64,000 nt of DNA from Lingula anatina. Taxonomy: Eukaryota > Brachiopoda > Lingulata > Lingulida > Lingulidae. Below are positions 12,205 through 23,900 of this stretch, piece after piece (position 1 is the first letter of the stretch; each line of letters starts with the position of its first letter). The notes beneath the pieces were generated by a model. It saw only the letters and a list, made by a program, of their open reading frames with translations. It had not been told where the DNA came from and did not search any database. The stretch is from NCBI RefSeq assembly GCF_001039355.2, contig NW_019775858.1, positions 1 to 64,000 on the forward strand, written 5' to 3'. Both the position numbers and the translations under genes were made by a program.

Positions 12205-14910
12205 CAAATAGTTTGGAAAAGAAGAGATGTCCGAGATGCCAGTATTTATCACGAGTCAGATGCACACAGTGATCTTCCCACTGCTGGCCCATCCACAGCT
12301 CAGTATCAGAGAGAATGCCACCAAAGCCTTCTCATCTTTCTTATCAAGATGTGAATTTAAGGTAATTTTCTTCCAAAGTGGCACCACAGTATTGAGCATT
12401 CAGGATGCGAGCAGCTCCCGTTTTTTTCCCGGCATCTACATTTCAAGTTGACTCGACAACATGGAATAATATTGTCAGAAAGTTTGCTCTCTTTATTATT
12501 TATTAATAATGAACACGGTATGAGATGTTTGGCCAGAAAATTATTTCTTTTCATTTTTCCATAATACAACATTTGATATACTGTTGGATAGCTTTTCTCT
12601 TCATGTATCACAATACAGTTTTAATTTAATTATAGTCTTTCTCTGTATGCAAAATTCAGAACTCTTTCTTTTATGCTTGTTTGTTTTGCATAACATTTGA
12701 CAGCTTTTAAAAAAGTGTAAAGACTATTTCTCCATGATTTCTTTAACAAATAATTTTTATTTTAGGAAGCTTTGATGGCTTTCCGAGATCTTATCAAGCA
12801 ACTGTGCCAGGGAATTAATCTCCCCAGTTATGAAACGGCAAACGGAAACTTGGTGAGAAGAGTTATACATGATGGTTTCATTTCATTTCATTCAATGCCG
12901 TTCATTTCACTCATCAAGTTCAAAAGTGACAAAAACCAAAAGAATCACCAAAAGAAAAATCCCTAATGAGTGGGCCTGTAATAGCAGATAACAAATGTGT
13001 CAGGTCACTTGTGCATTATTCTAAAAAGCTTGGCAGAAGTTGACTAAATCACCATGGTGATTTACTCTCTTGTCCATTTCAGCCTCTTCCTCATGCAACA
13101 GTATTAGGTTCTGGGTTCAGATTCATGGACGCATATGCTGCAGAAGGTTTGCTGGGCGTCTGTGTGTTCTTAGTGAAGGTAAGGCTAATTTAGGAGTATA
13201 GAACTGCCAAACATATATTTTTGTTTCAAATGTCAGATCCTGAATTAGTTTAGAATATTACCTTATGAACAATCTGACTATCCAACCATTAGTGGTGCTA
13301 TTTTATAAAATTACTTTTTCAGATAGTGTGCACTCTGCACAATTTTTTTTACCCCATTGGGTTCTTACAGTTTAAAATGTTTGTTTCCTTGGAAAAATGT
13401 GGGGGAAATCGGAGAATATTGATGATTATCCCTGCCCTTTCTAACCTTTTCTGCTCACATCTTTATAAAAAATTCAGAGAAACTCAAGTGTGAGGAAGAC
13501 TTTTTCTCCCTTTCTCTAATATTCTCTGGGGGAAAATCAGGGGAGATTGGTAATCTTATTTTTTTAACATTCTCTTGTCCCTTCCCTGTATATTGTATTT
13601 TATATTTTGTTGTTTTTTTTTCTAGCACATCCCTCCTGGGTTCCTGCTCCCAAACTGGCCCCTGTATTTCTCTACATTCAGCCTGTACCTCATGCACCCT
13701 GCCTCCACAGTGAGACAGGCAACCAGCACAATATTCAAGTACCTCGGTAAGTAGTGAGAGTTGAACCAAATGTGGGTTTGAAAAACAGGGTGCGTGGTGT
13801 GCAAAAGTTTTATCATGGCAACTTACAGGTCCATGTTATTTGTAGGAGGGGGGGGGGACAGGAATGGAAATCAAGGAGGAGTGGAAAGCATTTGCTGAAT
13901 GCCTTGTCTTTAGGCAAGTAAAAAGAAAAAAAGAACCATGAACAATGTTATTGATAACACTACTAATGTATGAATACCACTCAGAAAAGCTTCTTATTTA
14001 ATGTATTTACTTCTATGCAGTTGCCAAAGATAGCAGTAACCCCACTCTCCTAAAGCTGGTATTACAAAACTTGAGCACTGACTGGAAAGTCAACATGGAC
14101 CTCTTACTCCAGCCCTGCAACCTTCAGCATTTCTGCCACTTTAAACCTCTCAAAACACGGGGAGAAAGAAAGGACAGCGGAGGTAGCCCAAGGTAGGAGA
14201 AGTTGAAAAAATGTGCATTTTGATAAAAAAACAGAGAAAATAAAAATACAAACAAGCTGTTGCTAGAGTAAAGTTAATGAAGTTAGGAAGTATGCGGATG
14301 GTGTTATTTGCTAATATTGCTACTACAAGAGATCTTTTCAGAATCTGAAGAACTTGGTGTCCATCTTTTATATGGAAGCCATTTTGTATTATAACAGGTC
14401 CTATGACAGCCATCCCTCATTAGGTCCGTCAAGGACTAGATCCTACTCCTGGACGTGCCCTAGAGGGCGGAGAAAAAGCATCACAAAGTTAGACGAAACT
14501 GCAAGTAAGTCAACATCCACCTTGGATGAAATTAATAATCTATCCAGATTTCTCTATAATGATTGAATCATCAGCTCTTTTGTATAAATCAGAATTGACA
14601 AAAACCAAAGATTAAGTCAATATTAAACTAAGCCATAAAAGCCTTCTTCTTGCATATAATGTGTAAATTATGTGTGTTGTGCAAGCACTCATAAGATAGA
14701 GAAATATTATATTACATTTAATGCTTTAATGTTTAATAATTGTGGTCATTTTTGTTACTGTCAAAAGTGGTCATTAGTATGTGGTCACTTTGTTATTTTA
14801 TTATGCTGAATGGATACAAGGTATTAGGACCAGTGCCAGGAATTATATTTTTAAAGAAAAAATATTATTACAAGTGCTAGTAATAATTAATTCTTAAGAA
14901 AGAAACATTT

Positions 14911-14955
<45 letters not shown>

Positions 14956-17900
14956 GATTTAAAAAAATTACTCATTTGCTTCTATTTTTTTTCTTTTTGA
15001 GAACAGTTAGTATGTATTTAGTATGGTATCACACATGCTGAACGATGATAATAGAACATAAAAGGTCTCAGCCAAAGAAGCATTTAGAACTAGACTTACT
15101 AAAAACAGATATTTCCCTCCTATTGTGTTGTAGATCTTTTGCTTTTAAGTATTCTGGCGCCATTTTCAAAAACCTGTTTGCTGATATGACTTCTCATCAC
15201 AGGCTTCATGTACTAAATCTGTGTTTCAAATACCCAGGTGAATTCAGCAAAACACATTGTAATCATGAAGCCTAGATTACATTTGAAATGCGATGCCCAT
15301 AAGGTGCACGTATACTGCCCGTATTATCATTTTCGTACAGCCTCTGAATGGAGGTAGACAGTGGACGTGCGAAATCGCTCCTTACGACTTCAAAAATAAA
15401 AAAAAAGAAAAAAATTTAATGCACAGTGCCCGTGTAAATATAATCTAGGCTTAAATGATAATTGGGGCCATTGTCACACAAAAAGAACTTAAGACCAAAA
15501 TTTTAGCCTACTGTATTCCAGGGTACATTAGTAATAGTTGACTTACTATAAAATTAATTCAATATGGTGCCTGTTTTATAACAAGAAAGAAACGACTCAA
15601 ATTTAAGACCAAGAGTTACAGCATGGTAGTCGACTTCTATGGATGTATTTCAAACATAATTACACAAAATTTTAAGTCTAGAAATTGAGACCAAATTTGG
15701 GGCTTAAGTTCTTACATGCAATGGGTACCATAGGTGTTGATGGCACTATGAAAGCAGTCAGGTGGCGGAAGTTAAAAAAAGAAACATTTATATTCAGCCA
15801 TTTTTGTTCAACTTCTCTACACAGGCATTGCAGAGCACGTGGAGACCCATACTCCAAGTATAATGGATGGTAATATATGGCAATGTTATTATGTTCAATG
15901 TAGACTTTGTGTGCTACATAGCTCTTCTTATTAACAGCACAGAATACACCACTTTTATGTACATTTATTGACCTTCAGAACAAATTTTGAAGGTCAACTT
16001 GAAGGTCATCTTTACTTTGGATCCAAATTTTGAAAGTCAGCAAAAGGTCAATTTTCCTTGAGATCGAATTTTGAGGTCAACAAAAAGGTCATCTTACCTT
16101 GTTCATCTTCATAAAAACTTAAAGTATACAAGCTTTAAGCCACCTTCTTCCTAATCTGAAATCATATAGACTTAATTCTTAAATAAATATTTTGGAAAAT
16201 AATCTGGAAACTAAATTTAAAAAACAACATATGTATGATCAGTCACAATGACTCTTCAGATTTAAGAATATATTGAAAATATAAGAACATTTGTGATATG
16301 CTAACAAGTTTTGATCAATGGGTGAAGGGAAACAGCTTTGGAGGATGAATTATAAAACTAAATGTTTCTTTTACTAACATATGTGGGATTTGCTTGTGAT
16401 TTTGGTAACTGTTTATGGTGATGGGTGTTTGCCAAAGTTTTTACTTGTAAATGTGCCTCAGCACTTTTATATAACATTTTCTTTTGGATGGCAAAATATC
16501 TAATTTGAGATGAATTCTCCTGCGCAATTATTCTTTTACTGGTTACTGTACAATGTTCATGCATAAACTTTTAGACAAAATTTTCTCAAAAGATTTTTAG
16601 GTAATGGCTGTCTAAAATGATGTTGGTGTTGTTTTATGTGTTGTAGTCTTGTCAGTGTAAATGGCAGTGGATTTTTTAAATAGAAGAGAATAAGTGTTGG
16701 TGCTAAACTTTCCATGACATTTTATATGGATTGCACTTAAGATAATTTCCCTTATTGCACAGCTAAATGTTAACTACATCAAATTCACTCATTCAAAACA
16801 CTGTTGAAAATGCATTTATTTAATCTTCCATATTTTTTGTTTTGTTTTATTTTTCATCATCTCTCATCATCATAAGCCTCCATACATGATCTTATATTTT
16901 AATTCTTTTTCACAGTAATTGAAAATTGAATGTTTAAAATACAGCATAATTAGGTCATGTAATAAATGAACAATCATATACTTTAAGTATGATACACAGT
17001 TGTCTCTCACTAGCCGTTAATTATTGTTGTCCTAGATGCTAGTTGTTCTTATGATGTTGCTCTGTGTAGATTAGTGTTGGGATGCAGGCCCGTAGCCAGG
17101 GGGGTTCGGGGGGTTTGAAAGAACCGCCCCTTTTGCTGGGAAAAGGTCCACTCTGGGTAAAATTTGATCTAGGTACATGAAGTTTTCATGGGAAAAGGTC
17201 CACTTTTTTAGAAAAAGAACCCCCCTTTTGAGATTGCTGGCTACGGGCCTGGGATGGCATTTCTCTTGGGCAATTTATAGATCTGCAACTGTCGTATTAA
17301 GGTCATTATGTATCGATATTATAAATGTGTATTTTTAAGCATGGAATGTTTTTGCACAATGGTACCTTTTTGTGGAAAGCACTATTTTAACAGAGTGACA
17401 TATGCATTTTTTTTTAAATTTTGTAGTATTTCATATACACTTTTTCTCTGTTCTATATATAATCATGTTTGATATAAAAAAAACACTCTGATTAAATTTC
17501 TCTCTCAAGTTCTATCAGCTGTGTTTTGCATGGGCTTGATATAAGATTACTGCCCAAATATGTGCAATGTTTTCAAACCAAATGGATGTTTTGACTTTGG
17601 AATGTTTCTGCCTAGCTTTTCAATTGCCTGCATTTAGAGTACCTTGGTTATAGATATATGTGTGTGTATGAAATGGATATATAAAGTCAGCTAAATAGGT
17701 ATAGAAAATCTACTAATTTGATGTTGAATTTGCTAGGTGTAAAGTAGATTTGAAAAGTTGATTTGAACAGAGTGATGAGCTTGCTATTTTTTAAATGCAG
17801 ATGCAAGTTCCTGGCAACAGCAGATTTATTTTGAGGACGTTAAGTTGTCACATAATTAAGTACATAAAAGTAACATTATTATATGGTTTAATTTTTGTCA

Positions 17901-20900
17901 ATCACTTTCAGTGAATTCTATTCCTCTGTCATATATTGCAATTTTATACACTTCTCTTTCATTTGGCCAATCATTTTCATTTGTCCACTTCAACTGAATA
18001 TGGTTTACTTCAATTTTACCACCTCCATTTTCATCATTTTCACTTTCATTTTCACTACTTTCACTTTCATTTTCACCACTTTCGCTTTCAGGTGAAGCCA
18101 CTCTTGCAGAGACATGGGAATGGAGGGAAGGCAGGCTGTTTGCATATGAACTCATCTTTAGGTTCCTCATTAAGAACCATTGGTTATACACCTTTGGTTT
18201 GGTATCACAGCAGTCGGTGCCCAGGCTACCACATGGACAGTCTATAGATGAAGGCAATGACCACAAGTAAGTGTGAACTTTTTTTCAAGATTTGTGTAAT
18301 TTTTTAATATTAATTATCTATTTATTCAATTATGTATTTCATTTTTTCTAAATTGATTTGAGCTTGGTTACATGAATATGATATTATTCATTTATTACTT
18401 TTTTAAAAATTGAGAATATTCAAATTGTACCTATATCTTTATTATACATAGCCAATAGTTTAAAGATTTTTTTTTTATTTTCTTCCATGTTTTAAGAGAA
18501 TAGGTATTTAAAAATTAATTTCAATAGAAATTTTTCTTATGTCTTTACAGTAGTTGGAAATTTTTTCATTTCAAATTATTAGATGAATTAAATTTCCACT
18601 TTCAGGTCTCCTCGAGACAGTAAGCATGCTAAGCTCCAGCACAGCCAAAGTTATGGTGGTCAGGCTCTGAGGAACATGATGCCAAGGTCACCAGGAAGTC
18701 CAGATAGTGGGAGCTCTGGGGTGAGTATGGGTAGGAAGTGCCCTTTGTGACAGTGTGTTAGGTGAGAAAGTGTGTTGGTTGTGATAGTGTGTTAGGTGAG
18801 ACAGTGTGTAGGATGAGACAGTGTGTTAGGTGAGACAGTGTGTTGGTTGTGATAGTGCTAGTGTGACAGTGTGTTAGATGTGACAGTGTGTTAGTAAGAC
18901 TGTTACATGTGACAGTGTGTATTAGGCATAACAATGTGCTTAGTATGGCAGTGTGTCTAGTGATAATTTATACATAAAATGAAGTGTTACTTGCATCTTA
19001 CCAGTTCGATAAACATAGGGCCATTTTGTATTGCATTTACATAAATAAAGAAAAAATCTCACTGCACACACTGACAATCTTGGGTACTTTTCCTAATAAC
19101 AACTGATTTTCAGGTCCATTTCAAAATCATCTTAAACAATAACTCAGAAAGGAATTTTAAATTTTTTTGTGTTAAAAAGCTAGCATAATACATCTAAGAT
19201 TGTTTCTAATTACATGAAAATGCAGTGATATTTTGGATTGTCTGGTGATGAAATATAGTGATAAGCTGGTGTTAAATTGTCCTATAAAGAACTTATTTCC
19301 TGACCCAGGACTCACTTTTACCATTCAACATAATTGCTAACCTCCACAATTTAATATAAACTCGAAAAAACAATAACCATCTTTGCATACTATATGCATA
19401 AGTTTTGAACATACTAAATCATTTCATAGAATGTTTTTGCCTTTGTTGAAGTGTGTTAACAACAAATATTAACATTCAGGGCCCAGTTTTATAAAGGACG
19501 TTTAGCACTAACCAGTGTTTAACTCTAACCAGACCTAAATAGTCTGTTAGTAAACTGACCTTTAAATAATTATTTAATCCAGTTAAACACTGGCCAGTTA
19601 ACTAATTGGCTGTTTTCCGTCAGAAGACTGTATATAAAACACATTTTAACCATCTTTTAGTTAATGGGTGTTAGGAGAATTTATCCACTGGTTAGGCTTA
19701 TCCACTGGTTAGTGCTAAACGTCCTTTATAAAACTGGGCCCAGACTGTTAACAACTTGCACTCTTCACTGCAGACAAGTACAAAGCATGGTCACAGCTAT
19801 GCAGGAACCACAATGGATAGTCTGTTTGTTCAGTTGCCTAGAAAGGGCAAAAAGGTAGGGGGCGCCACAGTACAGGTGCCTGTTATTCAAAAGGGTGCTT
19901 CTCCTTGGAGTATCAAGGATGAATATAGCGTGATTTCCTTAGTTTGACCTACAGTCCTTTTTGAAGTGTTTTTGTGCATTATCTGGTGTGAAAAAATGTT
20001 TTTAATAGTAATTATAATAGTAACCAACTCTGTTAAATGAAACAGTCTGGCATTCTTTGCCATTTTGAAACAATCTTTTACCAATTTTTGGTATAAATTA
20101 TTTTTGTTCCAAAGTGTTAAGGGGTGTCTTTAAGTTCATATTTATGTCTTACAGTGTAGTAGGTTTTTCCCTTGGTTGCTTATTGACCAAAAAATACCAA
20201 GTTCATCTGCATAATGGTCTAGCAATGCATTAGCAAATGCCTCTTTGATTCACATTTTATTTTTAACAATTGTAAAAACAAAGGTTATACAGCATTTCTC
20301 ACTGTTCTGATCTTCACCTCATCTCTGACCTTGACCTTGTTTTAACATTGTCCACAAATTTGAGCTTAAATCAGCTGTTCCTTTGTGCAAGTCTGTATTT
20401 GGCCTTGATGCCAGATGTGACCTTACTACCCTGTTTCCTACCTCATTCCCAGCAATGAACTTTCCCATGCTTACCTTGACATTTCTTACAGTCTTTCTCA
20501 AAGAACCTTGCCCTTTATTATAAAGCTGACTGAAGCCTTGTTTTTCACCAAAAGTTAAACTCATTATAGTATAGTATGTCTGCTTGATTTCTTCGTGAAA
20601 TCTCAATCTCAGTAACTGTTGAAGTAAGTATTACTGGTTGCTTCGACTCATTCTGTCACTTTCAGGTGTGCTCATTTCATTTACTCATTTACAGTGTTTA
20701 ATTCTATATTCTGTTAACCTAAAGAAAAAATCAAATTAATTGCAAGTTTAATATTATAAATCAGGTAATTAAGTGAAATGTATATAATCATGACTTAACA
20801 AGTTTATGTAGAGAGTGTGAAAAAAAATCAATATAATTATTTTTCAACAGTCAGCGATAAAATGCAGTACAAGCAGTCTTCAGTTTCAAATTGATAAATT

Positions 20901-23900
20901 ATGAAGCATATGCCATTTTTTTACAGGAGTGCAATACAGTAGCCAATGAAGTGGATGTAGATATCCGTAGTGAGAGTCCTCTATCCACATCTGGCTCCAG
21001 TGCAGGAAGACCACCAGCTCCAGTAAGTGTGCGTGTGTGTGGGTGCGTGCATGTGAGTGTGTGTGTGAGCGTACATGGGTACACATGCATGAGTGTGTGT
21101 TTATTAAGTATGTGATTCTTTAAGTGTATGTTGGTGCTTGCAATTGTACTCATCAGTGTGTTTGTGTAGATATGAATACCAGTGTTTGTGTGCGTGTGTG
21201 TGGGCATGCGTGTGTATGTATGGCTGTGTGTTTGCATATGTGTGTGTTTGTCTGTTTCTCTGTGTATCGTCTGTAAAAAGTGACATATATTGTAGTGTAT
21301 ATGGGGATTATAACTAGAAGGGCTCATTCACAATTAAACTCATTCTGTGTAGATCGATCCAACAATCTGTTACATTGCAAAGTTGAATCGATCCACATAA
21401 AACAACAGTTTTGTTGAAAGTGAGCCTTATCTCTTAAATTACACATTAATGGATCTATAAACATACCCCATAACATCCTCCCTTGCAAATCCTCCATGTC
21501 AAATAACATAATAATGTTAATTCTACTCGTGCATGCACTCTTTTCCTTATCCTCTGTCATTTCTCCCCTCCAGCCACTGCGTAGGGTAATGTGGGCAAAG
21601 GTAGTGTATGCACTCACTGTTTGATGAAGGCAACAATTACAACTAGATGGTGTCAGTCGTACATGTCACTCTGCTTCATCGTCTTTTGAAATTTTTTTTT
21701 TTTGTTTTTGTGTTAGTTACGATGTTGGCATACTGTCCTTATTTATAGTAAGGAAAGATGTGAGGCTTAATATGTTTTGCAATTTGTCTTTCTTTAATTA
21801 TAGTTATTAATATTTTTGTTATTTATTGTATTTTATAATTTAAATTGACCACATTTTCTTTTGCCATTTTTTGTTTTAATGCTTTTTATTTCACTTTTTG
21901 GCTTCAAATTTGAAAATTCTATCAGCCTGGTTGTATTGTTTTTAAAAACACTTCTGTCATCTGTGCTTTCATCCCAAAAAAATATTTGGTATTCTGCAAG
22001 CTGAGAATTCTCTCAGCCCTAAAGTTAAAGACCTTGGTGTTATAAATAGGGGCAATTTTCTAGAGGTGGACGTAAGTCTTGTGATTAATATCCTTCAGTA
22101 GATCCTTTTAGACCATAATCCATCCTATGTCATATATATAGCAAGGGCTGGTATGGTTTGCAATTGAGAGATAGAGGTTTTTGTTTTCTTAAATGTTTTC
22201 AGTTTCTTTTCAAATAGTTAGTAGTCATGTCTTGAAATATGTTGCATCCTTAATAGAAAATACAAGTAATGCAAAGATTTCCCTTGCTGAATATACTAAA
22301 ATATAAATTCAAGAAATAAAAGAAGTGATGTTTGCTCCTCACCTTTCCCATTGAGTATATTCAAAGTTTGGAATTTGGTTGAGTAGTGGTCGGTCCATGT
22401 AAGTAGAAGAAGTGTGTCAGTAGTGCCCAATCTTAAGAATATAACTTAAAGAGGAGACATATGGGGATGAAGTATGTTCTCTGTATTGACACTGTTTTAA
22501 TATTGGATTGTAATATTTTATTGTGATTATGGAAGCCAGAAAAGATATTTCACTGTAAGAATGTACCTGTGCAGAAACAGATAAAGCTGTATCAGGTATG
22601 AATATACTCTAGGGGGCCCAAAACTGTCCTTTTCATTTTACTGTAAAATGTTTTGCAGTTGTTTGATTGACGGTCATTGTCGTTGCAGCAACGTGGTCAA
22701 ACAGTAGGCAACTTCTATGTCCCTCATGTACAGACAGAGCCACCTGGTGGCCAGATTAGAGCCAGGTAAGAATTGCAACATTATAACTTTAACAATACTC
22801 AATAGAGTCCGACCGATATGTTATAGAGACAAAGAGTGATCCCAGTATCATTGTTATGTCTGAATTTCCCTGATGATTTTAATATGAAAACTAATGGGTT
22901 GATAGCTCAGCTTTAAATGTAAGTTAAGGTACCATGCTCTAATATCTTGTTTGCATACTTCTTCTGGAGCGCATTCACATCGAGAAGAGCCAAGGCTCAA
23001 CAAGGCCAAGACCTAAATATGGTGACGTACATAAAAGGAAAACAGCCTAACCCTTTAATGGTCTCTCAATGAATGCCATTGAATGTCATTGAGAGACCAT
23101 TAAAGGATTTGGCGTTTTTTCTTTCATGTACGTCCGCCTTTTTTAGGTCTCGACCTTATTGAGCCTCGGCTCTTCTCGATGTGAATGCACTCCTGTACTA
23201 TCAATTACTAGTAAAAATACATCACATGTTGTCTCCTTACGCTCATATCTCACATTTTGTGTTTTCTTTCAATAGGTCAGGCAGCATAGAGCATCACTTG
23301 ACGTGCCCATCATTACGAAGCCTGGTGCACCAGTACTCGTATTACGTTAAACCAAATGTCCCATTCCGTCCCCCGGGAACACTGTCTGGACCACAGGCCT
23401 CATCACTTCTCACACACACACGGGTTATCGACAAGAGAGTAAGAAGACTGTCACTCTTAAATGGCATTTGATTTTGATTTTTAATTCATTTTCTGGCATT
23501 TTACAGATGTATGCATTTTGAAAATTTAATCATTTTGAAGTTTCTGTATTATAAAAATGAAAGACCAACTTACCGGGTATAGTTTTAGAATGAATAATCA
23601 ATATTCAGTAATTACTCCTTTTTTTAATGGGGAAGTTTGCAGATATTGAATTTTTTATGTCAGAAATTCTTAAAACTAGAATAATACTTTTTTAATGTGT
23701 GAAAGAAATTTAAAACAGGCATACAGTAAAAGCATCACAAATGCTTTATAGAAATATATATGTAAAGATTATTTTCCCCATTGAAAAAATCCAATCATTG
23801 ATGTAGTTATTTGAGTTTGTCACTTAGTTTTGACCTCATATTGATTGGGGATGCAATATATTAATCATTGGCTTTTATATGATCCTATAGTTTTATTGCT

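Larger units (their letters stand above)
4816..14504 (+). other. Exon block 1 of the large gene (residues 1-527): N-terminal helical domain
   Basis: Coding segments: 4816-5216, 10081-10142, 10430-10533, 11164-11344, 11662-11762, 12212-12361, 12766-12852, 13083-13178, 13626-13746, 14021-14192 and 14398-14504. Landmarks are LLNDLLDDFIKWYMCQKMTK across the first junction, NQTIIHAMNWIKLNLDNLEE, the repeat-like helix pair DVWSAIRNACVARLSGIIEH, and RQATSTIFKYLVAKDSS. The last exon (RSYDSHPSLGPSRTRSYSW) starts the disordered, basic and serine-rich linker. The gap between 5216 and 10081 is a 4.9 kb intron that holds a transposon and a possible alternative exon. Confidence 0.87.

Noticed and set aside
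17803-17868. Possible extra exon after AAATGCAG in the large gene
   Set aside because: Joined in phase it hits TAA before any donor, while the exons at 15869 and 18092 already join cleanly without it.
17898-18266. 122-codon minus-strand ORF with SESESGENES repeat
   Set aside because: Antisense of a polypyrimidine tandem repeat plus exon 14 of the large gene.
20899-21327. 142-codon minus-strand ORF
   Set aside because: Repeat shadow over a TG-rich tract and antisense to an exon of the large gene.
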